Below are positions 16,633-25,729 of a stretch of 64,000 bases of DNA, piece by piece. A program made the position numbers and the translations under genes. Below the pieces are notes generated by a model, which was given only the letters and a program-made list of their open reading frames with translations, was not told the origin of the DNA and ran no database searches. Each line of letters opens with the position of its first letter. Positions within the stretch are counted from its first letter, which is position 1. Location of the stretch: positions 1-64,000 of the forward strand of contig JAPPGG010000006.1 of assembly GCA_028875055.1 (NCBI GenBank), written 5' to 3'. This stretch comes from Chloroflexota bacterium (GTDB taxonomy: Bacteria; Chloroflexota; Dehalococcoidia; Lucifugimonadales; UBA3495).

Positions 16633-18762
16633 CTACGGCAGGACCAGTGGTGTACCCAGGCCAACCTGAACGCCGTTAAAGTTGTTCTCCAATGTCCCCA
16701 CCAGTTCTCTCAGGGAAATGGCGCCCGGGCCGATGTGATGATCGATGTACCGGTAACTGGCCGGGAAAGCGGCGCTCTGAACACTGACGGTAACCTCCTC
16801 CTGGCCGTTGGGGGTTGCGGTGATCTTTGCGCTGGTAGTCTCGCCGGCGGCAATGGTGACCGTCGTGTCGGACAGCGTGCCGCCCTGCGCCGACAAGGTT
16901 ACGTTTATCGGGAAGGGCGCGCCCTCGGCGACTGTGACCACTACGCCGTCGCTGCCGCTCAGCTCCAGCTGCGCGTTGAGGATAAAGGGCGAACCTGGGT
17001 TGCCATACAGATAAAGTTTCCGCAGGTTGGTGAGTCCGTCGAACATGCCCTCCGGCAACGCGTTCAACTCGTTCCCTTGTAGATCCAGTCGCCGCAGGCT
17101 GGCGAGTCCGTCGAACATGCCCTCCGGCAATGTGGTCAACTTGTTGCTTTGCAAGACCAACTGCTCCAGGTTGGTGAGTCCGTCGAACACGTCCTTCGGC
17201 AGCACGGTGAACTTGTTGCCATCCAGGCGTAGGTTTTGCAGATTAGTGAGTCCGTCGAACATGCCCTCCGGCAACGCTGACAGCCTCTTGTTTCCAACCA
17301 GGTATAGGACCCGTAGGTTGGGAAGGTCGTCGAACACATCCTCCGGCAGCGCTGACAGCCTCCTGTTTCCGAACAGGTACAGCTTCTGTAGGTTGGTAAG
17401 GTCGTCGAACACGTCCTCCGGCAACGCCTTCAGCTCGGTTTCAGACAGTGCCAAAGACTCCAAGCTCTCTAGGCCGTCAAACACACCCTCCGGCAACGCG
17501 GTCAGCTTGTTATCACTTAGGTTCAATGCCTCCAGGTTGGTGAGGCCGTCGAACACGTCCTGCTGCAACGCTTCCAGGCGATTTTCTTGGAGGGCCAGTA
17601 CCTCCAGGTTGGTGAGGCCGTCGAACACATCCTCCGGCAACGCGGTCAGCTTGTTATAACTTAGGTTCAATGTCTCCAGGTTGGTGAGGCCTTGCAAGTC
17701 GCCGGCCCTTAAGCTCGGTAAATCCCAAATAAGTTCGAGATAAGTTATGCTACTGAGGTCTTCCTGGGTTACCCGGGCGCAATTCCTTTCTGGGCGCAGC
17801 ATCGCGTCTAGTATCGCGTGCTGTACCCGTTCCGTCCGGTCGCACACCCCCTTGGAATCAGCCTGCTGCTCCTCGCCAGCGGAGCCGTCCACCTTGTGGG
17901 TCGGTCGATCCGCCACTGCCGGGTGTTTCAGGTCGGCGGCCTTGCCATCGCCGTCCTCGATGCTCCCGCCGTTGAGGCGCAGCGCGTTCTTCCCGATGCT
18001 GATGCCGTCGTCGTCCTGGTCGTCGGCTTTGACCTCATAGGCGAAGACCAGAGTCGCGCCATCCGTGGCGGTTTGTTCGTACTTGGCCCAGCGCCGGTTT
18101 TCGCCGATAATGAGACCCAGGCGCGGGTGGCCACTCACCGCGACCGACTCGCTGAAAGTCAGCGAAACCACGATCTCCTCGCCGACGCCGTAGGTCTCGC
18201 CGCTCTGAGGGTTGTTGAGGATGGGGCCTCGAGTGATTGACGGAGGCTCGTCCGGGGCGCCGTCCACCTTATGGGCGGCCTGGTCGGACAGCTTCGGGTG
18301 CTTCAGCTTGGCGGCGTTGCCGTCGGCGTCCTGGATGGTCCCTTTGTTCAGTTTCAGCTGGTTCTTGCCGACGGCGATGCCGTCGGCGTCCTGGTCGTCG
18401 GACTTGACGGTGTAGGCGAAGCTGAGGGTCGCGCCGTCTGCGCTGGCGTACTTGGCCCAGCGCTTGTTGTCGCCGATCTTGAGCCGCAGACGCGGCTTCT
18501 TGGTTACGGTAACCGCCTCGCTGAAGGTCAGGGAGACGGTGATGGTCTCGTCGGCTCGGTAGGTGTCCCCGCTGGCCGGGCTGGAGGTGATGGCGGGGCC
18601 GGCGGTGATCTTGGGACCGCCGTCGCCCTGGGCCCGGGCCGGGTCAGCGGGCGGCAGCCACAGCAGGGCGGCGGCCAGGGCCAGCAGTACTAAAACTGGC
18701 AGCAGGAATACGGGAAGCCCCCGTATCAAGTGCGGGGCAGGCTTGCGCGGCGCGGCCCGCAT
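16633..18762 (-). CDS. Secreted leucine-rich-repeat protein with Ig-like repeats (709 aa)
   Basis: An N-terminal signal or anchor (basic start, then a long Leu/Val-rich core, ending PADPARAQ) leads to two tandem ~105-residue Ig/cadherin-like modules. Each has TVSLTFSEAV-, RLRLKIG- and ADGATLSFAYTVK-type blocks and ends HKVDG. Residues ~337-590 form about ten LRRs of 23-25 residues (LTNLETLNLSYNKLTALPEDVFDG type), and a C-terminal beta domain follows. It is probably exported and mediates protein binding or adhesion. ATG 18762 gives the best signal peptide and has aggggg upstream; ATG 18876 (aggaacagag) would add 38 residues. The regularly repeating 72-bp units make recombination between LRRs likely. 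Confidence 0.85.
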   Translation of the reverse strand: MRAAPRKPAPHLIRGLPVFLLPVLVLLALAAALLWLPPADPARAQGDGGPKITAGPAITSSPASGDTYRADETITVSLTFSEAVTVTKKPRLRLKIGDNKRWAKYASADGATLSFAYTVKSDDQDADGIAVGKNQLKLNKGTIQDADGNAAKLKHPKLSDQAAHKVDGAPDEPPSITRGPILNNPQSGETYGVGEEIVVSLTFSESVAVSGHPRLGLIIGENRRWAKYEQTATDGATLVFAYEVKADDQDDDGISIGKNALRLNGGSIEDGDGKAADLKHPAVADRPTHKVDGSAGEEQQADSKGVCDRTERVQHAILDAMLRPERNCARVTQEDLSSITYLELIWDLPSLRAGDLQGLTNLETLNLSYNKLTALPEDVFDGLTNLEVLALQENRLEALQQDVFDGLTNLEALNLSDNKLTALPEGVFDGLESLESLALSETELKALPEDVFDDLTNLQKLYLFGNRRLSALPEDVFDDLPNLRVLYLVGNKRLSALPEGMFDGLTNLQNLRLDGNKFTVLPKDVFDGLTNLEQLVLQSNKLTTLPEGMFDGLASLRRLDLQGNELNALPEGMFDGLTNLRKLYLYGNPGSPFILNAQLELSGSDGVVVTVAEGAPFPINVTLSAQGGTLSDTTVTIAAGETTSAKITATPNGQEEVTVSVQSAAFPASYRYIDHHIGPGAISLRELVGTLENNFNGVQVGLGTPLVLP

Positions 18763-19131
18763 CAGTTTTGCCCCCTGGGAATCGGGGCTGGCTGCGGTAT
18801 CCTTATGGAAGGAAAATGGCACGGACGCCCGCAACACCCGGCTTATCTTTCTGCTGGCATGGGTCACGTCGAACATCTCTGTTCCTGCTCCTTGTGCGCC
18901 GCCGCAATACCGGGCGGCTCGTTGGTTATTCCGGCTGGTAAATCCGGGCTTCCCGGCACGGATATGGCCCGAGAAGCCACAGGACTTTACACCGCAATCC
19001 GTAGAATAGTTCATAAAATTGAGGGTCTATTTTGTCTGGTTTACTGTAGAATTGTGCCTGACTAACTATAGAATCAGGTTCCGACCCCGCGCCGCCGTTG
19101 TCCCAGAGGTTGCCGGGGCAGGGAGGGAGTG
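18763..19131. other. Divergent promoter region
   Basis: 369 bp between the divergent LRR and histidine-kinase genes. The AT-rich stretch 19010-19075 (containing tttactgtagaatt and ctatagaat) is the only part with promoter-like composition, but no well-spaced -35/-10 pair could be fixed. No gene is seen apart from possible N-terminal extension of the LRR protein to 18876. Confidence 0.35.
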
Positions 19132-21570
19132 ATGGACCAGCAAGACCGGCGGGACCGGGAGATAGAGGCCCTGCAAGAACGCCTGTCCCGCCTCAGTGCG
19201 GCCAGCCGGCGCATCAACGAGAGCCTGGACTTCGACCAGGTGCTCCAGGGGGTCCTGGACTCGGCCCGCTCCCTGACCGGCGCCCGCTACGGCGTGATGA
19301 CGCTGCTGGACGACAAGGGACAGGCGCAGGACTTCCTGTCCTCCGGGTTGACGGCCCAGGAGTCCGGGGCGGTCTGGCTGATGCCCGAGGGCCTGCGCAT
19401 CTTCCAGGCGCTGACCAACATCTCCGAACCCATGCGGGTCCCCGACCTGGCGGAGCACATGAGGGGCCTGGGCTTCGGCGACTTCACCGTCCCCCTGCCG
19501 GTGGGGGTCCTCTCCGCCCTGGCGGCGCCCATGTTCCACCGGGGCGTCCCGGTGGGCCACGTCTTCCTGGGGCACAAGGAGGACGGCGGGGCGGAGTTCA
19601 GCCTGGCCGACGAAGAGATCCTGGTGATGTTCGCCGCCCAGGCGGCCCTGGTCATCGCCAACGCCCGTACCCACCGAGAGGAGCGCCGGGCCCGCGCCGA
19701 CCTGGAGACCTTGGTCGACACCTCGCCGGTGGGGGTGGTGGTGCTGGACGCCCGGACGGGCGGGCTGGCGTCGGTCAACCGGGAGGCCCTGCGCATCGTG
19801 GACGGGCTTCGGGATGAGGGCCAGGCGGTGGCGGACCTGCTGGAGGCGGTCACCTGCGTGCGCTCCGACGGAAGGGAGTTCTCCCTGCGGGAGTTGCCCC
19901 TGGCGGAGCTGCTCAGTTCCGGGGAGACGGTGCGGGCCGAGGAGATCGCGCTCCGGGTCCCCGACGGGCGCAGCGTCTCCGCCCTGCTCAACGCCACGCC
20001 GATCCACTCCGAGGACGGACAGCTGGCGTCCTTCGTGGTGACCCTCCAGGACCTGGCGCCGCTGGAGGAGCAGGAGCGGTTGCGGGCCGAGTTCCTGGCC
20101 ATGGTGAGCCACGAGCTGCGGGTGCCCCTGTCCTCGGTCAAGGGGTCTATCACCACTCTGCTGGAGGCGGCGGGCCAGCTGGACCCGGCCGAGATCGCCC
20201 AGTTCCACCGCATCATCCGGGACCAGTCGGACCAGATGCGACACCTCATCGGCGACTTGCTGGACGTGGCCCGCATCGAGACCGGCGCATTGGCGGTGGC
20301 CCCGGAGCCGTCGGAGTTGCCCACGCTGGTGGCGGATACCGTGAGCCGGTACCTGGCCGGGGACGGCCGGAACCCCGTGGAGGTGGAACTGGCGGAGGAC
20401 CTGCCGATGGTGATGGCCGACCGGCGGCGCGTCGTCCAGGTGCTGGGCAACCTGCTCTCCAACGCCGCCGGGTACTCCCCCGAGGGGTCGCCCATCGTGG
20501 TGAGCGCCGTGCGGGACGGGGTGCACGTGGCGGTGTCCGTTACCGACCGGGGCCGGGGCATACCGGCGGAGCTATTGCCGGAGTTGTTCCGCAAGTTTTC
20601 GCGCGCGGCCGTCACCGATACCGCGTCGGGCGTGGACGGCTCAGGGCTGGGGCTGGCGATATGCAAGGGCATCGTTGAGGCCCACGGGGGTCGCATCCGG
20701 GCCGAGAGCGACGGCCCGGGCCTGGGGGCCCGGTTCACCTTCACGCTGCCTGCGGCGGAGACCGCGACGGGCGCCGATCCGGTTCCGGCATCTCCCCGCT
20801 CTCGTCGGGGGGCGGCGGCCCGGGGCCGGGTGCGGGTGCTGGCCGTGGACGACGACCCCCAGGCGCTGCGGTACATCCGGGACGTGCTCACCCGGTCCGG
20901 CTACGCGCCCGTCGCCACCGGCGACCCCGCCGACGTGCCCCGCCTGATGGCGGAACACCAGCCCCACCTGGCGCTCCTGGACCTGGTGCTGCCGGGCACC
21001 GACGGCATCGAGCTGATGAACGAAGTCCGCAGGATAGCGGAGGTGCCGGTGATCTTCCTGTCGGAATACGGCCAGGGCGAGACCGTGGCCAGGGCCTTCG
21101 ACATGGGGGCATCCGACTATCTGGTCAAGCCCTTCTCGCCCACGGAACTGGCGGCCCGCATCCGGGCGGCGCTGCGGAGACAATCGGAGCCCTCCCCGGG
21201 GGAGCCGACGGTATCCTTCGCCGTGGGAGAGTTGAGTATCGACTACGCCCAGCGCCGGGTGACGCTGGCGGGAGAGCCGGTGGAGCTGACCAACACGGAG
21301 TACGCCGTTCTCTACCAGTTGGCGGCGCAGGCCCCAAAGGTGCTGACCCACAGCCTGCTCCTCCAGCGGGTGTGGGGACCGGAGCGGGTGGGCGAGGGCT
21401 GGCTGCTGCGGGACGTGGTGATGCGGCTGCGCCGCAAGCTGGGGGACACCGCCGCCAACCCCAGGTACATCTTCACCGAGCCACGGGTGGGGTACCGGAT
21501 GGCGGTGGGGGAGGAAGCGTCGCCGGCTTCCCCGGGGACGGAGGCAACCGGCGCGGATGACGGCGGCTGA
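19132..21570 (+). CDS. Hybrid sensor histidine kinase fused to OmpR-type response regulator
   Basis: About 812 aa. Order: coiled N-terminus, GAF (about 35-185), PAS-like (about 190-310), HisKA with phospho-accepting His327 (MVSHELRVPLSSVKGS), HATPase (QVLGNLLSNAAGYSPEGS, DRGRGIP, GSGLGLAICKGIVEAHGG, about 425-540), receiver with phospho-acceptor Asp617 (LLDLVLPGTDG) and switch Lys (DYLVKPFSP), then a winged helix of the Trans_reg_C type (LTNTEYAVLYQLA, DVVMRLRRKLGD, VGYRM). Sensor, phosphorelay and DNA-binding output are thus in one soluble chain with no membrane segment, so it senses a cytoplasmic signal via GAF/PAS. Such fusions recur in Chloroflexota. GTG 19129 is an alternative start. Confidence 0.9.
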   Translation: MDQQDRRDREIEALQERLSRLSAASRRINESLDFDQVLQGVLDSARSLTGARYGVMTLLDDKGQAQDFLSSGLTAQESGAVWLMPEGLRIFQALTNISEPMRVPDLAEHMRGLGFGDFTVPLPVGVLSALAAPMFHRGVPVGHVFLGHKEDGGAEFSLADEEILVMFAAQAALVIANARTHREERRARADLETLVDTSPVGVVVLDARTGGLASVNREALRIVDGLRDEGQAVADLLEAVTCVRSDGREFSLRELPLAELLSSGETVRAEEIALRVPDGRSVSALLNATPIHSEDGQLASFVVTLQDLAPLEEQERLRAEFLAMVSHELRVPLSSVKGSITTLLEAAGQLDPAEIAQFHRIIRDQSDQMRHLIGDLLDVARIETGALAVAPEPSELPTLVADTVSRYLAGDGRNPVEVELAEDLPMVMADRRRVVQVLGNLLSNAAGYSPEGSPIVVSAVRDGVHVAVSVTDRGRGIPAELLPELFRKFSRAAVTDTASGVDGSGLGLAICKGIVEAHGGRIRAESDGPGLGARFTFTLPAAETATGADPVPASPRSRRGAAARGRVRVLAVDDDPQALRYIRDVLTRSGYAPVATGDPADVPRLMAEHQPHLALLDLVLPGTDGIELMNEVRRIAEVPVIFLSEYGQGETVARAFDMGASDYLVKPFSPTELAARIRAALRRQSEPSPGEPTVSFAVGELSIDYAQRRVTLAGEPVELTNTEYAVLYQLAAQAPKVLTHSLLLQRVWGPERVGEGWLLRDVVMRLRRKLGDTAANPRYIFTEPRVGYRMAVGEEASPASPGTEATGADDGG

Positions 21571-21637
21571 CCGCCAGTAGGGCATTCTTCGTCTCTATAG
21601 TAAGGGGAAGCCAAAGTCGAGGTTGAGGTTCGGGAGA

Positions 21638-22048
21638 ATGCGTCTACCAGGAATTCCAATCATCGGCGTGTTGGTACTGGTGGTATCCTGTACCGTCGTG
21701 GACGAATCCCTGTCGGGCACTTCCTGGACTCTGGCGGCGTTGGGTCCGGTCTCGGCCCCCCAACCGGCGCTGGAGGGCAGCGGGGCGGCCCTCTCTTTCT
21801 CCGAGGAAGGGAACGAGGTCACCGAAGACACCGGATGCAACTCCTATTGGGGCAGCTACGAGGCGGACGGGGAATCGTTCACCATCGCGGAGTTGTCCTG
21901 GCACGAGCGCGGCTGCCCATCTGACGGTCTGTTCCAGCAGGAGTCCGCAATGATAGACATCCTGGTTGGCGCGCATCGATACTCTTCAAGTGATTCTCGG
22001 CTGACCATCGAGAGCGCCGACGGGCGCGCCCTCGTGTTCAAGAGGTGA
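21638..22048 (+). CDS. META-domain (HslJ-like) lipoprotein
   Basis: 136 aa. A short hydrophobic signal (PIIGVLVLVVSC) ends in a lipobox cysteine, so the protein should be lipid-anchored. The rest is a META domain: LSGTSWTLAALGP near the start, GCNSYWGSYEADG in the middle and QQESAMIDILVGAHRYSSS near the end, as in HslJ-type heat-shock/novobiocin-resistance proteins. ATG 21638 gives the compact signal; TTG 21623 would add five residues. It follows the kinase gene by 67 bp in the same direction but no operon evidence beyond distance exists. Confidence 0.75.
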   Translation: MRLPGIPIIGVLVLVVSCTVVDESLSGTSWTLAALGPVSAPQPALEGSGAALSFSEEGNEVTEDTGCNSYWGSYEADGESFTIAELSWHERGCPSDGLFQQESAMIDILVGAHRYSSSDSRLTIESADGRALVFKR

Positions 22049-22144
22049 GCCTTCGGCGCTCCACGGCGTGGGAGAACTGAGCGTCGGTTACGCCCGGCGC
22101 GGGGTGACGCCGGCGGGGAGCCGATTCTTTAGGAAAGCAAGCGG

Positions 22145-22897
22145 TCAGTTGGTGGGAAAGGGCCAGATCAGAGTGCCGTCCTGCAAATAGCGCTCCAGGG
22201 TGTCGATTATAACTTCGGTATGGTCGATGCAGATTGGCAAGACTTCCAATACGTCTCGTGTGTCTTGGATGACCAGGCGGATTGCAGGGATCCGTGCCGT
22301 GTAAATGTGGCCACGACCTGCGGGGAACACCCACCAGTCGCTGCGCTCCCACTCACCCCGTGCTTTGTCTTCCCGGAGAACCACCTCCATTGAACCTCCG
22401 GGTTTAACCTGGAGAAGGTTACGGTGCTTCGAGACGCTACTCTCGTCGGAAATGAATTCCAGGACCTGGTTGCCGTTATAGGGTTGAAGCCGCTCAATGA
22501 AGTCTCTCAACTTCTGGTCGATTTGGGCTAGGCCACGCTTGGCGGTATCGTCGAATCCTTTCTTGTCACGTGCGATGACGAAACTTACCTGCCTCAACTC
22601 TCTCTCGTTCATGCCCGGGTTCGCGGCTTTGGAAGCTCCCATCATCCCGTAGTCAAGGGCGGACCGTAATTCTTCGACGACCCTGCCGCACGCTAACTTA
22701 ACTCTGTCGGGCGCCTCCGAGTCAGCCGGTGGCAGCTGTAGGTGGAAAGTGTTGTCTCGGTCTGACCACCCATTAACCATACCTTGCACGGTCTGCTTGG
22801 CAGCAAGGGAAACCTCAGCGTGCAGGATTTCCATATCTCTTCTTGCTTGGTCGATTCGCACGTAGGCGTCCCTTAATGTCCTCGCATCCTCGGGCAT
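22145..22897 (-). CDS. Hypothetical protein downstream of Septu genes (250 aa)
   Basis: Soluble, mostly helical N-terminal half (residues ~1-130, heptad-like) and a beta-rich C-terminal half with Trp/Phe (SDWWVFPAGRGHIYTARIPA). A central block reads SFVIARDKKGFDDTAKRGLA. I do not recognise the family. It lies 47 bp downstream of ptuB in the same direction, so it may be a third, accessory gene of that defence operon. ATG 22897 is preceded by gaggttttggaatatgcccgagg-like purine-rich sequence rather than a clear RBS. Confidence 0.6.
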   Translation of the reverse strand: MPEDARTLRDAYVRIDQARRDMEILHAEVSLAAKQTVQGMVNGWSDRDNTFHLQLPPADSEAPDRVKLACGRVVEELRSALDYGMMGASKAANPGMNERELRQVSFVIARDKKGFDDTAKRGLAQIDQKLRDFIERLQPYNGNQVLEFISDESSVSKHRNLLQVKPGGSMEVVLREDKARGEWERSDWWVFPAGRGHIYTARIPAIRLVIQDTRDVLEVLPICIDHTEVIIDTLERYLQDGTLIWPFPTN

Positions 22898-22944
22898 ATT
22901 CCAAAACCTCCATATACTTGGTCCAAAAGCCCTCTGGTACCCGG

Positions 22945-23679
22945 TTAAACTGAGGCAAACTCCGAGCCTGGAGTCCTGACATAGGCTTGGACAAAGCTGG
23001 AAAATGGGCTGTCCGGCAACATCAGGTCCTCGACAATCATAGCCGCCAGTTCATCATCGTCATGCGCGATTGTGGCCTCTCTCAGGAGGTCCAGTTGGGC
23101 CCGGCGCTGTCGCCACAGGTGGTTGGGGTCGTTCTCGCCCAATTGGCTGTCGTTCAAGTCTATGTCCGTGATCGTCCGCCGGGCCACTGACCATTCGATG
23201 GATGAAAGTTGGTCGGACGGCATTATCTCGCCCGTGTCAAAGTCGTAGGAGAAGAAATCGCTCGCTGGGCGCTGTTTCGCCGATGCGTTGGGGCTGACAT
23301 ACTCAGACACCGGCGTATATCTGGGGTCCTCTGCGGCGAGCAATAGATTGACGGACCCATCCTCAAATCCTGGCCAGCCGTCGGCTTTGGAGTGGTTGCA
23401 CCTATGGCAGGCGTAAACCAGATTAAGCCAATCGAAGGACAGGTCGGGAAACCGGCTGCGAGGGCGAAAATGCTCGATTTCTTCCCGATTCCTTGGATTG
23501 CCTGAAGAAGTCTGCGTCTCGCATTGACGTTCGCAGTAGGCGCATATACCTCTGAAGTCCTGGGCCAGGGCTGCGCGGATTTGAAGCCGGTCTTGCCAGT
23601 CAAGTTCGCCCCACTGAATTCGGGAGCGGCGAAGCGTAGTGACAAAGTCGGGTTCAGGGGTGCGGTGTACGGAATGAAT
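22945..23679 (-). CDS. ptuB: PtuB-like HNH endonuclease (Septu), probable ATT start
   Basis: The reading frame continues well upstream of any ATG/GTG/TTG. From ATT at 23679 it begins HSVHRTPEPDFVTTLRRSR, as TIGR02646-type HNH proteins do. Zinc/HNH elements follow: CAYC (about 46-49), EEIEHFRPRS (His70) and CHRCNHSKADGW (about 91-102). PtuB proteins are HNH nucleases that partner the PtuA ATPase. The ATT lies 3 bases past the ptuA stop and is preceded by gagggtgg at good spacing, so a rare ATT start with translational coupling is my reading; 244 aa suits the family. Automatic callers would take TTG 23343 and lose the whole catalytic domain. A base error in the start codon is the alternative. 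Confidence 0.75.
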   Translation of the reverse strand: MHSVHRTPEPDFVTTLRRSRIQWGELDWQDRLQIRAALAQDFRGICAYCERQCETQTSSGNPRNREEIEHFRPRSRFPDLSFDWLNLVYACHRCNHSKADGWPGFEDGSVNLLLAAEDPRYTPVSEYVSPNASAKQRPASDFFSYDFDTGEIMPSDQLSSIEWSVARRTITDIDLNDSQLGENDPNHLWRQRRAQLDLLREATIAHDDDELAAMIVEDLMLPDSPFSSFVQAYVRTPGSEFASV

Positions 23680-23681
23680 GG

Positions 23682-25016
23682 TTAGCCACCCTCTTCGTCG
23701 AGGTCCCGAGACTGCCGGTATCTTTTTAGCACCTTGGCGAATCGCTCCTCGAAAATCTCTCTTTGCCTTGCCATCGGGCCGCCCGCCAGCAGGTCCCGGT
23801 CTACTCGCTCCCGCAGTTCCTCGATTCGTCCCTGGCGCTGCTCCTCTTGTTCCGGAGTGGCTCGCGGCGGTTCCTGGCGAAGTTGGCGGAGTTCGTGGGC
23901 GGCAGCAGCGGTGGCTTCGTCGGTGGGGTCGTTAACGCCCATCATGGTGCGCAGTATTTCGTCAGCGGTCCAGCCGATTATGTCCTCGGTGTTGGTGGTG
24001 GCAGTTACAACGCCGTTCTCGTCGCGCTTCAGCAGCTGTACCTGTCCTGCACTCAGACCGGCTACGACAAAGGGGGAATGGGTGGTAGCGAAAATCTGCA
24101 AGCCGGGGAAATGTTCAAGCAGCGCGGGGATCACCCTACGCTGCCACGTGGGGTGCAGGTGATTTTCGATTTCGTCGATCAGGAGGATGGCTGGTCTCTC
24201 TTGCCATTTACCTTCCTGGGTCTTTGGCATCTCCGGTTGTTGGTAAGACCTCCAGATCTTGAGAGCGACATACAACACCCACAGGAACGTGCCTTGAGTG
24301 CCGGCACTCAGGTCTCCAACATATTGATGCAGGGATTTACTGCTGGCGCCGTATTTGGTCGAGACTCCCATTCCCGGATGGACGTACGGTTCGTCAAAGA
24401 GCGGTTCAAAGTCCTGGGGGTCCGCCAATAGTTCGTATGGATGAGATACGTAGTTGCTCGGCCTCCCGACCATGATTTCATTCGATATACTCTTGGTACA
24501 ACTGTAAGCAGTTCTCAATGCCTGTAGCAACCCGTAAAAGTCTCTTCCCCCCTCATCTAGTTGGCCCTTGAATCTGTCGTAAAAGACCTTGCAAACCCGT
24601 TCAACCCATCGGCCATCGAAAACACGGGCGTTGTCTTGCCAGTTAACTTCATCTATTTCACCATCCACTCCGACGTCCGCTTGAACGCCATCGTTCCAAT
24701 CGAGCCCGCTCGGCAGAATTAGGCGAATCGCGGGTATATAAATCCAGGGAACTCCCCATAGGAGGGAGTCATCGAATCCATCCCGGTCACCCAAAATTGC
24801 TTCCCAGTCCGGGCTTGGCCTAACCTCCTCTGCTGGGAATGGGGAAATAGCCGTCTTGTCAACAAATCCAGAATGGGCAAGGACGCGCAGCAGGCTGGTC
24901 TTTCCAGATGCATTCGGCCCAGCGAACAGGTTGACTCTCCTGTCAAACTCAAGCTGTAGCGGCTCTTGGAAGGCCGGATGTGAACTCGGACCCACGGTCA
25001 TGCCTACAATATGCAT
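23682..25016 (-). CDS. ptuA: PtuA-like AAA ATPase (Septu)
   Basis: 444-aa ABC/SMC-like ATPase. Walker A NLFAGPNASGKTS is at residues ~29-41, and the Walker B stretch AILLIDEIENHLHP at about 270-285, followed by QIFATTHSPFVVAGL (D-loop/His switch). The C-terminus is a helical, Arg/Glu-rich segment (TPEQEEQRQGRIEELRERVD). This is the PtuA layout: an ATPase that senses infection and drives the HNH partner. ptuB begins 3 bases downstream. ATG 25016 was preferred because ggggagctaccggt lies in front; TTG 25040 is the longer option. Lone AAA+HNH pairs also occur in retron and other systems, but no reverse transcriptase is present. Confidence 0.85.
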   Translation of the reverse strand: MHIVGMTVGPSSHPAFQEPLQLEFDRRVNLFAGPNASGKTSLLRVLAHSGFVDKTAISPFPAEEVRPSPDWEAILGDRDGFDDSLLWGVPWIYIPAIRLILPSGLDWNDGVQADVGVDGEIDEVNWQDNARVFDGRWVERVCKVFYDRFKGQLDEGGRDFYGLLQALRTAYSCTKSISNEIMVGRPSNYVSHPYELLADPQDFEPLFDEPYVHPGMGVSTKYGASSKSLHQYVGDLSAGTQGTFLWVLYVALKIWRSYQQPEMPKTQEGKWQERPAILLIDEIENHLHPTWQRRVIPALLEHFPGLQIFATTHSPFVVAGLSAGQVQLLKRDENGVVTATTNTEDIIGWTADEILRTMMGVNDPTDEATAAAAHELRQLRQEPPRATPEQEEQRQGRIEELRERVDRDLLAGGPMARQREIFEERFAKVLKRYRQSRDLDEEGG

Positions 25017-25729
25017 ACCGGTAGCTCCCCGATTGGTCAATGCCGATTGGATACTATGATGCCCATTAGGTTGCTGAGCGTCAATGACTCAATTGTAATC
25101 CAAAGAACATTTGGTTCCCCCTTCCCCCTTATCACTTCGACTCCTGGTATATTTGGAAGGGCCTGGATTGAGGAGTCTCACAGATCCCCCAACCACATCT
25201 CGAAGATGGTTCCACCTACCATTCAATGGGGCCTGCCCATACATCCAAGCTAGGCTAGTTGAGTGGCGGACGGCGAAGCCGGGATTCTGTCCCTGGTCCT
25301 CGCTACGCCGTACCCATACGTCCCATGGTTCCTTGGAAGGGTTTTCGTGAAACAAGCTGATCCGAAGCCAAGGTGAAGACTACCTACATTGACCGCCAAT
25401 TGCTGAGTGGTCACCGCCATGAATGCGAAAGTCGGTATCGAGTCGGGTTAACTGCATATCCCACCTTGGCTTAGTTTTGGTGCCTGAGGAACAGGGCAGC
25501 ATTACAGGAAAGGGTCAGCCAGTTGCCGGCTGGGCTGACCGACCGCAGAGACACGGTTAGACGGCGCTGCCGAACAGTCCTGCAGCCTAGAGCGGAGACG
25601 TTGCTACAAGACTCCCATCTCATTATGGTTGTCCGACAGATGCACATCCGACCTTGCCTTTGGTAGAGCTAGAACGTTCCGGCATCCCTGTCCTTCCGAT
25701 TCTCGCGTACGCTCTACTCAGGGACAAGA
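25017..25729. other. Lower-GC spacer with one arm of an inverted repeat
   Basis: About 710 bp. It contains one copy of the inverted repeat (25175-25227) and otherwise no convincing gene; the short frames here have no RBS or family likeness. It should hold the promoters of the divergent ptuA and glycosyltransferase genes. Confidence 0.4.
25175..25227 (-). repeat. Inverted repeat, left copy
   Basis: Read on the - strand this copy gives ggtaggtggaaccatcttcg followed by agatgtggttgggggatc. It matches the copy at 27238-27294 on the + strand at roughly 85% over 50 bp, with a shared core cttcgagatgtggttgggg. A short third piece (catcttcgagatgtggcag) lies near 27361. The two long copies bracket the glycosyltransferase and a decayed gene. 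Confidence 0.65.

Noticed and set aside
19066-20891. Long - strand frames opposite the histidine kinase
   Set aside because: GC-driven shadows; the + strand encodes an unmistakable kinase.
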